IMG/VR virus record: IMGVR_UViG_3300028297_000007 | Span: 1 to 48,616 of that record | Direction: 5' to 3' (one strand) | Length of the DNA: 48,616 bases | Source of the DNA: a virus | In this document: positions 25,401 to 32,588 of the stretch, piece after piece | How positions within the stretch are numbered: the stretch's first letter is position 1 | Layout: each line of letters opens with the position of its first letter | Position numbers and translations under genes: made by a program | Notes under the pieces: model-generated | Database searches by the model: none | What the model was told of the DNA's origin: nothing | Seen by the model: the letters and a program-made list of their open reading frames with translations, nothing else

Positions 25401-25626
25401 TTTTATTAACGAAGCTAATTATATTAAATTTAAAGGAAAGAAAGTAGATATTAGTTCATTAGAAATGGAAGATGTTGATATGAAAGATTATCCAGATTTC
25501 ACAGATGCATTCTTTAGTTATGGTGAATATTCTAATGGAAAAGAAATGACTGACGAAGAATTATCAGATTTCACAGATGATAATCCAGACTTAGCTAATG
25601 AATTAGCACATGATTCCTTACATTAA
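22408..25626 (+). CDS. 1072-residue putative polyprotein of internal head proteins
   Basis: I do not recognise a family, but the architecture is striking. The N-terminus, 'KKTFESFVNSMNE|N' (E16), resembles a capsid-targeting peptide. Eight more sites of the same kind follow: 'ESKVTE|AK' (E315), 'DENLNE|AT' (E389), 'ESNILE|AR' (E465), 'KLVISE|GV' (E538), 'ESAVNE|DV' (E674), 'YESLVNE|KD' (E740), 'MESMVIE|AK' (E823) and 'LESFINE|AN' (E1002). They divide the chain into a first ~300-residue part and then pieces of 66-179 residues. An Asp/Glu/Tyr-rich run (residues ~292-305) comes just before the first internal site. I infer a polyprotein cut by the prohead protease into many small head proteins. 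Confidence 0.55.
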   Translation: MSTKKTFESFVNSMNENVDLYKVYKKVSGKYSLRKPSYWGDLFNQRASIPYRELTKYDKELHSLDVYTTKELGCHNEYPLQSNFKVQVPQVFVLYCNTESGELGEYYGMSILVNTEGATYPRYACGMPDFEPELHNFVNGIPESYLNIVTTGAQLLHEQMIVEGQFSWLTSDTNTQIGSERQNMITVFMYDNMGNKWTEKDYEGYGEFGGMDYYDLVATMNGYTEEDVKTMKGSFKELRQLGIDLAFGKIKTKDKKKKTLFPALVEDPRFNWKRHDFTEEAESDPNQSWYQEPEYDDYEDDDDYENGWYESKVTEAKKLTIKDVEKAWDFSYGEDFEYEYGSVYVEIMGKYKGKITKDELAKIWDDKYGEDLQSEHGGFFDKLDENLNEATVVMDAIDPKSKTLKKLLKKYNVKMKVLTMNGPGGNWPEVEMTGSREDLQSVLADPNGWDDPELGEYIEESNILEARSINKISKEFGETVNKMKDIVKIYIAAEDGSDEKAATRQQLIDLTAKKKALTNELDDAVAGKNKDVKLVISEGVMSDIHQMIGNHKSFDTFQKEFFKEYGHKKVMKKTPEFLEWLKALYNDFEYTSGEAVEERYTKKSLLKKLGDADDAMIQTGNGKEYIIYNPDSNNDDNAAMWHDKSVFALDQDGGEHEIAYKDIGLVMVESAVNEDVYADLEDTISNMEFDAYQNLASEFGIDAEDPNEMMDFIQNELDKKGAKLLIKNIEKGVYESLVNEKDDAGDHLDNLADLVGKAKDFFAIGKELKAGKYKYDYSDSMMPMYTIKADGFKFAILNKRYVDGGDREVGEIAIGLMESMVIEAKGFKNDEDFEEFLKEIDAMPERAVRKIMGKEYIDTPGFYQDEKDNYDDVIDFMISNMGANIYHQLEQWWELNVMKPGLRESKIQIKRRYTDNHPAQTSGRTAKVRNAMIEALADGVLTEEEFNNILKEKSIDNKRWMRRNSKYFTVSENGIGLSKFGKRILTGIKPVVSLTLESFINEANYIKFKGKKVDISSLEMEDVDMKDYPDFTDAFFSYGEYSNGKEMTDEELSDFTDDNPDLANELAHDSLH

Positions 25627-25627
25627 A

Positions 25628-25637
25628 AGATATATAC
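25628..25637 (+). promoter_or_regulatory. Candidate phage promoter element AGATATATAC
   Basis: The GATATATA core (25629-25636) starts just after the polyprotein stop and lies 24 bases before the ATG at 25661. The spacing is the same as in the copies at 3173 and 10152. Confidence 0.5.
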
Positions 25638-25660
25638 TATTATAAACAAAACAATATAAA

Positions 25661-26995
25661 ATGAAACTATATACTAACTTCGATAATTTTATCAATGAAG
25701 CAAAGGTTATGAAGCAGAAAGATACTGCTAAAATAGCAAAAAAATTAGCAGCTGCTCTTTCAAAAGCAGACGGAAAAGAATTCACAATTTCTAAAAATTC
25801 ATTAGATTCCGGTGGTTTTGATCTAGATATGGATGGAGACGAATATGCAGGAGGAACTTATTTTATTGGTGATGCTGGTGAAATAGTAAACGCAGCAACA
25901 CATAATGATGTATATGGTCACATGGACGATAGCGAAGCTGAATTAGTTAAAACAATTAAAAAGGGTAAATTTGCAAAATACAGAGCAACTGAATCTTTAG
26001 AACTTAATGAAGCTCTAGCTTCTTCCAAGTTAAGAGGATTAATAGACATCAAAAAAGGTGGTAAGGAATTAATTAAAGGTATATACGGTCTTGCTAAAGT
26101 AGCACTAGATAAAGTTACCGATGATATGATAATTTCTAATAGCAACCCAGTTGAAGTTTATAAGAAAGCAAAAACATTCGGAAACGTAATTGTATTTTGG
26201 ATTTCTAGAAATGAAAAAGAAAATGAATATGCTCCTTCTTCCGGAAGATATGTTGAAATGATTCCTGGAAATTGTTTATTAGCTGTTTCTAATGGAAAAA
26301 ATGAAATGTTTCAGAACGATTCAATATGGAATAGAAACAGCGACACAATAGGTGGTAAGAAAAACACAAGAAGACTTAAGAACATGGGTAAATACCCTGG
26401 ATCTAAAGATACTGTCGGTGTTAACAAATCACACAACCAATATAGTGGAACGGGATTAGGTAACATTAAAAGAATTGCGGAAATGTCTGACGAATGTTAC
26501 ATTATTAATTTAGACACATTAAGAGCTTCTTTATCTACCGATGATAAGACATCTGCAAGAGCAGAGGCAAAATCTGGAGCTACTGCACTTACAAACCCTA
26601 AGAAAATCAAAGAGGATAACTTAACAAGGTATAACGATATTCTTGCGAAGAAAGCTGATAACCCAGATAAAATAGACAAGAAAGTTAAAGAAATTATCGA
26701 AGATGCACACCAATTCTTAATGGCTGGTTTAGCTAAAAAAGAATTAGGAAACTATAACGAATTAACAATAGGAAAAGACCCTAAAGGAAGAGAAATTAGA
26801 CCTAGAGATTTAACCAATTATATTGCAAATATATTGTCAGATTATCAAGGATATGTTTCAGCATACGTTAATATGAAAACTGAAGAAGAAAAATTCGGTT
26901 CATCAAGTTCTTGGTATATGAGAGATGCTAAGCGTAAAGCACTAGAGCTTAAGCAAAGAATGGCTAAATGGGATAATAAAAACATAGTTTGGTAA
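25661..26995 (+). CDS. Putative internal head protein with N-terminal targeting peptide
   Basis: This 444-residue protein has no recognised family. The N-terminus, 'MKLYTNFDNFINE|AKV', puts the candidate cleavage Glu at residue 13, the same position as in the next gene. A second site, 'ESLELNE|ALAS', is at E117. Between them is a small ~100-residue domain. The larger C-terminal portion contains 'FGNVIVFWISRNEKENEYAPS' in shortened form (FGNVIVFWISRNE), 'CYIINLDTL' and a basic C-terminal helix. The layout is leader, small domain and larger domain, as if two products were released. An enzymatic role for the C-terminal part is possible but not shown. Confidence 0.5.
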   Translation: MKLYTNFDNFINEAKVMKQKDTAKIAKKLAAALSKADGKEFTISKNSLDSGGFDLDMDGDEYAGGTYFIGDAGEIVNAATHNDVYGHMDDSEAELVKTIKKGKFAKYRATESLELNEALASSKLRGLIDIKKGGKELIKGIYGLAKVALDKVTDDMIISNSNPVEVYKKAKTFGNVIVFWISRNEKENEYAPSSGRYVEMIPGNCLLAVSNGKNEMFQNDSIWNRNSDTIGGKKNTRRLKNMGKYPGSKDTVGVNKSHNQYSGTGLGNIKRIAEMSDECYIINLDTLRASLSTDDKTSARAEAKSGATALTNPKKIKEDNLTRYNDILAKKADNPDKIDKKVKEIIEDAHQFLMAGLAKKELGNYNELTIGKDPKGREIRPRDLTNYIANILSDYQGYVSAYVNMKTEEEKFGSSSSWYMRDAKRKALELKQRMAKWDNKNIVW

Positions 26996-26996
26996 A

Positions 26997-27314
26997 ATGA
27001 AAAAAGTAAAATTATTTGAACAATACATTAATGAATCAGCTATCGATTTATTAGCAGATGAAATAGAAGATGCAAAAGCATTTGATGCGTTTTCAGATGG
27101 ACAATCAGTTCAAGCAAGATCTACTAAAAAAACATGGGACGATGGTGTTCCAGTTTTAAAGTATATTGCTAGAGCTCCAAAAAAATCTGTTAAATTACCT
27201 AAGAAATTTAAAGTAGTAGACGACACTAAATATGGATGGTGGTATTTACAAGTATCAGGAGTATGGTATGGCATCGAACAAGATGATTATGGAACTCCAC
27301 CATTTGAATATTAA
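26997..27314 (+). CDS. Small putative internal head protein with targeting peptide
   Basis: The 105-residue protein starts one base after the previous stop. The N-terminus, 'KVKLFEQYINE|SAID', has the candidate cleavage Glu at residue 13. The rest is an acidic helix followed by a Lys-rich stretch and an aromatic C-terminal part ('KYGWWYLQVSGVWYG') that looks like a small beta domain. No family is recognised. Confidence 0.5.
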   Translation: MKKVKLFEQYINESAIDLLADEIEDAKAFDAFSDGQSVQARSTKKTWDDGVPVLKYIARAPKKSVKLPKKFKVVDDTKYGWWYLQVSGVWYGIEQDDYGTPPFEY

Positions 27315-27317
27315 GAT

Positions 27318-29189
27318 ATGGAATTAAACGAAAACGAAAACTTATCACTTGGCGATATGGCCGGAATGGGAGAAGTCTCTTTACCATCTGAAACATCAGT
27401 TGGATCAGGGGATATTCCAGCCGGAAAAGGAGATGCCGAAGAAGAGTATAAGAAGAAGAGAAATAAAAAGAAACAACGCGAAATGAAAAACATTATATCA
27501 TTTGAATCTTTCGGATCACTTGATGAAGGTAAAACAATATCTTCTTCTAAAATATCTATGATGGGTGCAAGAGTTCTTAATAAAATTAGCATCGGTACTA
27601 TATTTGATACAGAAGATGGAAACTATGAAATTACGGATTATGGCCGACAGGCAAATGCATTTAAAGAATTTGAAGCAGAACATAATGGTAAAAAAGTAAA
27701 GGTAAAATTAACTGCAATGTATGGTGTTAAGTTAGAAGTAACTGACGATGTACGCAGCGCTAGATTTAATAAAGAAGTAAAGCTAAATTCTATTATTTTA
27801 GAATCGGTTAATGAAGGTAAGTTTGACGGTATTGCAGATTTAGTAAAATCTTTACATTTTGAAATGGATCCTAAAACTGCCGAAGAAAAGAAGATTGAAA
27901 TAGGTTACAGACAAGGAGAAGTAACAAAGCGTAAACAAATTGAAGGTGGTAATTATTCACTAAGAAGATTCAGAAAAGAAATTAAATATTGGGACGGTAA
28001 TAAAAGAGATCAAGAATGGGCAGAAGGCGTATTTGCTGGTCCAGACCATTATAATACTGTAAAGTCAACATTAGGAGCTGGTCCTCATAAGAAAGCTGTT
28101 AAGAAAGTAAGATGGACTCAAAGGAAATATGACCAATGGTTAGAAGACGTTGCATCAAACGACGGTTGGAAGAATGCCTATGATATGGCACAAAACGCCC
28201 AATTCGAACCAGGTCTTATTGATTGGGTTGAGAAAAACTTTAGAGGTGATGATCCAATGCAAAGAATCCAATGGGATATTGAAGCATTTGCAGAATCAAC
28301 ATCCACTAAACTGACTCATTTAAAATCTATTAATGAAGATGTTATTTTAGATAAAGAAACAGATGATGAAATATTCGATTCAGAAACATACTATACAATA
28401 AGTAAGGTTTTAGCTATTGCTAGAAAATCTAAAGAATGTAAAGAAGCATACAAAAGAGAATCTAACTTCGGTAATGGTTTACAAATGGCTGAACGTTTAA
28501 AAAAGGAATTTCCAAAAATTCAATTCAAATGTAGAGTTTATAGATCAGAATGGAATTATGGAGGTAACTTATGTTTGAGCATTGAGCTTCGAGGAAAATC
28601 ATGGAAACATGAAGTATTTAAGTTTCAGTCTAACAACTCAACGCGTAAACCTAATTATTCATTTGCAAAATTATTCAATGGAACCAAAAAAGTATCAACT
28701 GGAAAGGTAGAAGATGATTGGGGTATGGGAACTGTACATGGTTCTTATCAATCTATTTCTAGCTTTGATAAATTTATGGATGATGTAGTTGGAGTTTTCA
28801 AAGATTACAAAAGAGTAAACGGAGTAGAATTTGACATGAAAACTATCCTAGCAGGTTTTAAAGCTAATGATAAAATATTAGCCGAATGGACTAGATTAAA
28901 GCCAAGAATCGAAAAGCAATATGACATCGCAAAGGCAAGCGGAAGAAAAGCACATAGAAGAATAGAATTAAGAATGCCTTATATTAGAACGGCTGAAAAG
29001 AAAGTTTATTATAAGACTGACGAGCCAAGAGAATTAAGACATCCTGATGAATATGGAGAAAGCGCTTATAATATTATAGATGGAAGAGATTACGCTAAGT
29101 ACGAAGCTGCTCAAGCTAAGGTTTCAGATATGATTGAAAAGTTTTGTAAGAAACATAACTTTGAATTTGTATGGGCTGCTAGCTGGTAA
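27318..29189 (+). CDS. Modular putative internal head protein, 623 residues
   Basis: The N-terminal 55 residues are acidic then Lys-rich and contain 'GMGEVSLPSETSVGSGDIP'. An in-frame ATG at 27483 would start the chain at 'MKNIISFESFGSLDE|GK', which looks like the targeting peptides of the neighbours, so the long form may be a leader-extended version. Further candidate sites are 'LESVNE|GKF' (E166) and 'LKSINE|DVI' (E340). Between and after them are basic helical and mixed domains with many Trp and Tyr residues. The high Lys/Arg content of the later part would suit DNA association in the head. No known family is recognised. A strong terminator follows. Confidence 0.5.
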   Translation: MELNENENLSLGDMAGMGEVSLPSETSVGSGDIPAGKGDAEEEYKKKRNKKKQREMKNIISFESFGSLDEGKTISSSKISMMGARVLNKISIGTIFDTEDGNYEITDYGRQANAFKEFEAEHNGKKVKVKLTAMYGVKLEVTDDVRSARFNKEVKLNSIILESVNEGKFDGIADLVKSLHFEMDPKTAEEKKIEIGYRQGEVTKRKQIEGGNYSLRRFRKEIKYWDGNKRDQEWAEGVFAGPDHYNTVKSTLGAGPHKKAVKKVRWTQRKYDQWLEDVASNDGWKNAYDMAQNAQFEPGLIDWVEKNFRGDDPMQRIQWDIEAFAESTSTKLTHLKSINEDVILDKETDDEIFDSETYYTISKVLAIARKSKECKEAYKRESNFGNGLQMAERLKKEFPKIQFKCRVYRSEWNYGGNLCLSIELRGKSWKHEVFKFQSNNSTRKPNYSFAKLFNGTKKVSTGKVEDDWGMGTVHGSYQSISSFDKFMDDVVGVFKDYKRVNGVEFDMKTILAGFKANDKILAEWTRLKPRIEKQYDIAKASGRKAHRRIELRMPYIRTAEKKVYYKTDEPRELRHPDEYGESAYNIIDGRDYAKYEAAQAKVSDMIEKFCKKHNFEFVWAASW

Positions 29190-29215
29190 TCTTTAAAATA
29201 TTTAAACAATTTAAG

Positions 29216-29245
29216 AATGCTCTGTATAACTACAGAGCATTTTTT
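29216..29245 (+). terminator. Intrinsic terminator
   Basis: A perfect 11-base stem, AATGCTCTGTA / TACAGAGCATT (29216-29226 and 29231-29241), has a TAAC loop and is followed by a T-run to 29245. It closes the internal-protein island. Confidence 0.92.
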
Positions 29246-29256
29246 ATTAATAGAGT

Positions 29257-29649
29257 ATGGACAAGATGAGATTCGCATTAATTGCGCACGATAACAAAAA
29301 AGCAGACATGGTAGCATTTGTATCTAAGAGATTAGATTTCTTTAACAGTGATGCAGTAGACATAGTTACCACAGGAACTACGGGGAAAAAGGTAGAGCAT
29401 GCTGGAATTGATAGAGTTTCTACTGTTCAAAGTGGTCCTCTAGGTGGAGATGCTGAAATAGCGGCAATGGTAGTTAGAGGAGAAATCACAGGCGTAATAT
29501 TCATGAGAGACCCTCTAGATAAACATCCACATGATGTAGATATATCAATGCTAATGAGACTTTGCGATGTCCATGACATCCCCTTGGCTACCAACTACAG
29601 CACTGCAAGTATTCTTATCAAGTGGTATAGATCTAAATATAAAATATAA
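29257..29649 (+). CDS. mgsA: Methylglyoxal synthase
   Basis: The enzyme converts dihydroxyacetone phosphate to methylglyoxal and phosphate, a glycolytic bypass. Every diagnostic segment of MgsA is present: 'FALIAHDNKK', 'TGTTGKKVE' (phosphate binding), 'SGPLGGDAEI', 'MRDPLDKHPHDVD' and 'IPLATNYSTA'. The catalytic Asp and His positions known from E. coli MgsA appear conserved. The length of 130 residues is close to that of bacterial enzymes (about 150), with a short C-terminus. The start may be the second ATG at 29266, which gives 'MRFALIAHD' as in bacterial homologues. It is a host-like metabolic gene in a phage setting, directly after a terminator, so it probably has its own promoter. Confidence 0.92.
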   Translation: MDKMRFALIAHDNKKADMVAFVSKRLDFFNSDAVDIVTTGTTGKKVEHAGIDRVSTVQSGPLGGDAEIAAMVVRGEITGVIFMRDPLDKHPHDVDISMLMRLCDVHDIPLATNYSTASILIKWYRSKYKI

Positions 29650-29667
29650 ACAATTTAGTTTTTTTAA

Positions 29668-29675
29668 GTATAATA
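29668..29675 (+). promoter_or_regulatory. Candidate promoter element GTATAATA
   Basis: GTATAATA follows a T-rich run and lies four bases before the ATG at 29680. Similar GTA(T/G)A(A/G)TA elements precede the genes at 31640, 32790, 34667 and 39692. The core resembles a sigma-70-type -10 box. The function is inferred. Confidence 0.35.
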
Positions 29676-29679
29676 CAAT

Positions 29680-29925
29680 ATGGATAACATTATCTTCAGA
29701 CCCGAAAACTTTAACACATGGTCAATTCAAGCGATAGAGAAAATCGAAACTGTGATTGATTCATGTTCTAGTCTTTCCCATCTAGATGGAGCTAGAAAAT
29801 TAGTTGATAACTTTACTATCATCACTGCACTTGAAGAAGATGATGAAAAATCTATTGAAATAATTATTCACCAGCTGTGGCTCAGAATTAAGTTACAAGA
29901 AAATAAAATAAATGGATCAAAATAA
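29680..29925 (+). CDS. Small protein of unknown function, 81 residues
   Basis: No family is recognised. It is a mostly helical, acidic protein without membrane segments or Cys clusters beyond one Cys. It overlaps the next gene by 14 bases, so it belongs to the transcription unit of the two sugar-nucleotide genes that follow. Confidence 0.55.
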   Translation: MDNIIFRPENFNTWSIQAIEKIETVIDSCSSLSHLDGARKLVDNFTIITALEEDDEKSIEIIIHQLWLRIKLQENKINGSK

Positions 29926-30406
29926 AGGTAAAATAGGATTTACAGCAGGGAACTTCGATCTTCTTCACCCTGGATATATTTACACATTCGAAACAGCAAA
30001 AGAACACTGTGATTACTTTATGGTATTTCTGCAAAGAGATCCTTCGGAAACTAGATTTACTAAATACAAGCCAGTAATTCCATTATACGAAAGATATAAA
30101 ACTTTAATGGCTATTAAATACGTAGACGAAGTAGTTACATATCAAACAGAAGAAGATCTTATTAACTTAATGGAATTTTATAAACCAGATGTTAGAATTT
30201 TAGGAGATGATTACATTGGTAAAAGATTCACAGGAGATCACATGCCAATTGAGGTTATTTATACAACTAGATCACATAATTGGTCTACGACAAGAATTAA
30301 AGATTTAATAACTAAGCAAACCATCTTACAGAATCCTTCTATTATAGAAGAAAACGTAAAGTCATTAACAGCTGATGAAGCGGCTAAAATAATTAATAAC
30401 AAATGA
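29912..30406 (+). CDS. Cytidylyltransferase-family nucleotidyltransferase
   Basis: The 164-residue protein matches the glycerol-3-phosphate or sugar-phosphate cytidylyltransferase family. It has 'GFTAGNFDLLHPGYIYTF' (nucleotide-binding turn), 'KPVIPLYERYKTL', 'VRILGDDYIGKRFTG' and 'WSTTRIKDLI' (the ISSTxxR equivalent). The usual HxGH reads HPGY here: the second His is Tyr. Similar proteins occur in T4-like marine phages. It probably activates a sugar or polyol phosphate with CTP. The neighbour is dTDP-glucose dehydratase, with which it overlaps by four bases, so the two may act in one glycan-precursor pathway. The substrate is not determined. Confidence 0.7.
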   Translation: MDQNKGKIGFTAGNFDLLHPGYIYTFETAKEHCDYFMVFLQRDPSETRFTKYKPVIPLYERYKTLMAIKYVDEVVTYQTEEDLINLMEFYKPDVRILGDDYIGKRFTGDHMPIEVIYTTRSHNWSTTRIKDLITKQTILQNPSIIEENVKSLTADEAAKIINNK

Positions 30407-31332
30407 GAATAATAGTAACTGGTGGATTTGGATTTATAGGATCTGAATTTGTAAACACGATTGGTAGAAAAAACCCAACAGCAGAAATTGTAGTAGTTGA
30501 TAAAATGACTTATGCTGCAAATCCAAATAACATTAAAACTAAAGTAACATTAATTCAGAAAGATATTTGCGAAGTAACAGTAGAAGATCTAGGAGAATAT
30601 GATTTCCTTGTTCACTTCGCAGCTGAAAGTCATGTAGATAATTCTATTAAAGACGGAAGACCTTTCGTTAGAACAAACGTTGAAGGAACGTTCAATCTTT
30701 TAGAGTGTGCTAGACAAAACCCTAATCTTAGAAAATTTATTCATATTTCTACAGATGAAGTTTACGGCGACATGGACGACATTAGTAAGGACGTAGTAGC
30801 GGATGAAGAATTTCCGCTAGTAGCTTCTTCTTATTATTCGGCGACTAAAGCATCATCAGACATGCTAGTCCTTTCAGCTAACAGAACATTTGATCTTCCA
30901 TATATTATTACCAGAACATGTAACAATTATGGTGCTCATCAACATAAAGAAAAATTTATCCCAACTATCATGCGCTCTATTAAAGAAGGAAAGAAAATTC
31001 CTGTTTATGGAGATGGAAAGCAAGTTAGAGAATGGATGGACGTAACAGACAACACTTTAGTTATTTATAACTTAATGATGTCAGACCGAATTAACGAAGT
31101 ATTTAATATTGGTTCAGAGGAAAGATACACTAATTTAGAAGTTATTGAAATGATAGGAAACATCATGGGCAAAACTCCTGAATTTGAATTTGTAGCAGAC
31201 CGTCTAGGACATGATAGAAGATACGCACTTAATAGCTCAAAGGTAAATGCTATTTTAGGAGAAATGATCCCTTTATCCTTTGAAGAATTTTTAAAAGAAG
31301 AAACATTTAAACTACTAGAAACTCAATTATGA
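30403..31332 (+). CDS. rfbB: dTDP-glucose 4,6-dehydratase-like SDR enzyme
   Basis: The 309-residue extended-SDR protein begins with the NAD-binding 'VTGGFGFIGSEFV' (GxxGxxG). It has 'HFAAESHVDNSI', 'STDEVYGDM' (catalytic Thr-Asp-Glu), 'SYYSATKASSDM' (YxxxK) and 'RTCNNYGAHQHKEKFIP', all diagnostic of RfbB/RmlB. It would convert dTDP-glucose to dTDP-4-keto-6-deoxyglucose, a precursor of deoxysugars. It is somewhat shorter than bacterial RmlB (about 350 residues). No RmlA, RmlC or RmlD is in the window, so host enzymes or genes elsewhere would have to supply the other steps. The product could be used by the glycosyltransferase at 33407, which is speculative. Confidence 0.85.
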   Translation: MRIIVTGGFGFIGSEFVNTIGRKNPTAEIVVVDKMTYAANPNNIKTKVTLIQKDICEVTVEDLGEYDFLVHFAAESHVDNSIKDGRPFVRTNVEGTFNLLECARQNPNLRKFIHISTDEVYGDMDDISKDVVADEEFPLVASSYYSATKASSDMLVLSANRTFDLPYIITRTCNNYGAHQHKEKFIPTIMRSIKEGKKIPVYGDGKQVREWMDVTDNTLVIYNLMMSDRINEVFNIGSEERYTNLEVIEMIGNIMGKTPEFEFVADRLGHDRRYALNSSKVNAILGEMIPLSFEEFLKEETFKLLETQL

Positions 31333-31544
31333 ATAAGAAATTAATCGAAATGCTAAGAGCTAGTGCCTTAGCTGAAAAATCAAAAGCACTTTTATCTTTA
31401 GATCTTTTAGGAAATAAAGGATCTGGTATTGGAGATCACTCAACTGGTGATTTCTATAAAAATGCAGAAGAAGCTTTATCAATGTTAGTTGACGCTGATG
31501 ATAAGTTAGAAGCACTTGACAAGTATTTTCCAGAAGATTTGTAA
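31329..31544 (+). CDS. Small protein of unknown function, 71 residues
   Basis: It overlaps the rfbB stop by four bases (ATGA) and is the last gene before a strong terminator. It is a helical, acidic protein with no recognised family or membrane segment. Confidence 0.55.
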   Translation: MNKKLIEMLRASALAEKSKALLSLDLLGNKGSGIGDHSTGDFYKNAEEALSMLVDADDKLEALDKYFPEDL

Positions 31545-31562
31545 AACATTGCACTTTTTTTG

Positions 31563-31602
31563 AAAAAAAGCAGCCCGAGATTTTTTTATCTCGGGTTTTT
31601 TT
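31563..31602 (+). terminator. Strong intrinsic terminator, possibly bidirectional
   Basis: The stem CCCGAGAT / ATCTCGGG (31574-31581 and 31588-31595) has a T-rich loop and is followed by TTTTTTT to 31602. An A-run (31563-31569) on the other side could extend the stem and allow termination on the minus strand too. Confidence 0.92.
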
Positions 31603-31603
31603 G

Positions 31604-31619
31604 TTATATTAGTATAGTA
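31604..31619 (+). promoter_or_regulatory. Candidate promoter TTATATTAGTATAGTA
   Basis: The element follows directly after the terminator. Its first part, TTATATTAG, also follows the terminator at 18014-18043 (18046-18054), and its second part, GTATAGTA, matches the GTA(T/G)A(A/G)TA series. It is 20 bases before the ATG at 31640. Confidence 0.45.
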
Positions 31620-31639
31620 ATTAATAAACAAAGCAATAA

Positions 31640-32581
31640 ATGAAAAGATATTCGAAAGGAATTAAAACCAACGACCACACATTAACAGATGTATTTTCAG
31701 CCTATGAATGTAATAGAGAAACTCAATTCGTAGAAGCCTTTTTTGGCAAAGAAGAAATGAACACTGTAATCGAAGCATGTGGTTTATCCAGCATTGAAGA
31801 TATAGACAGAAAATTAGAAACACCTATCACAATTGGAATGGCAACCAAAAGAGCTGATCTTACGTTTGAAGACGAAGGACAGATGTATTATTTTGAAGTG
31901 ATGAGTCAATCTCAAAAGGGTAAATGGGACAATGATCACCATGAACAGTTCTATCTTAAATCCAATAGACTTAAACAGGATTACGAACAAGTATATTCAT
32001 TTGCAATTGCGTTTAAAGAATTCGATGCACCCTATCTTAATGAATTTTCTAAGATGGAAGATTCTTATGCTATACATCTAAGGTTCAATGATCAAGGTTA
32101 TTTTGCAGATGTATATGGAATAGAAGAAAAGAAGGAAAAGGTTTCAGTTAAACTCGCTTCGCTTGAAGAGCTTGGTTTAAAATGGATGAAAGTCGCTTCA
32201 TCTGAAATGGGATTCAAAAATAGAAAAGAATTACCACACCGCAGTAGATACCTTTATATTGGAAAGGCTTATACTGGTTCTAGATTGGGTATAGAATGGG
32301 TTATTAATCAAAAGAACCATGACCTTGGAATTAAAATATCAGGATATTTAGTTAAAGATCATGGACTTACTAGAATCATAGATGAAACAGGAAAGATAAT
32401 TGATAGTATAAAATCTAAAGTTCCAGGTTTTGAATTCGTAAAAGAAAGCACAGGTGCAAATGATAAAACAATTTCATTTAAATTTGATAACACTGATTTC
32501 TCAGAAGAAAATGTAAAGCTGCTAAAGGATATCACAGTTGCTTTCGCCGAAGAATTAGGAATAGAAAACTTACTAAAATAA
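31640..32581 (+). CDS. Putative PD-(D/E)XK-fold protein of unknown role
   Basis: This 313-residue protein is not assigned to a specific family. Residues ~73-95 contain 'RADLTFEDEG' followed by 'YYFEVMSQSQKGKWD', a strand-turn-strand pattern like the D...E-x-K core of restriction-like nucleases, but the usual Lys is replaced by Met in 'FEVMS'. The C-terminal third ('HRSRYLYIGKAYTGSRLGIE') looks like a separate alpha/beta domain. It could be a decayed nuclease or a DNA-end-binding protein. It is the first gene after a terminator and the candidate promoter at 31604. Confidence 0.4.
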   Translation: MKRYSKGIKTNDHTLTDVFSAYECNRETQFVEAFFGKEEMNTVIEACGLSSIEDIDRKLETPITIGMATKRADLTFEDEGQMYYFEVMSQSQKGKWDNDHHEQFYLKSNRLKQDYEQVYSFAIAFKEFDAPYLNEFSKMEDSYAIHLRFNDQGYFADVYGIEEKKEKVSVKLASLEELGLKWMKVASSEMGFKNRKELPHRSRYLYIGKAYTGSRLGIEWVINQKNHDLGIKISGYLVKDHGLTRIIDETGKIIDSIKSKVPGFEFVKESTGANDKTISFKFDNTDFSEENVKLLKDITVAFAEELGIENLLK

Positions 32582-32588
32582 AACAAAG

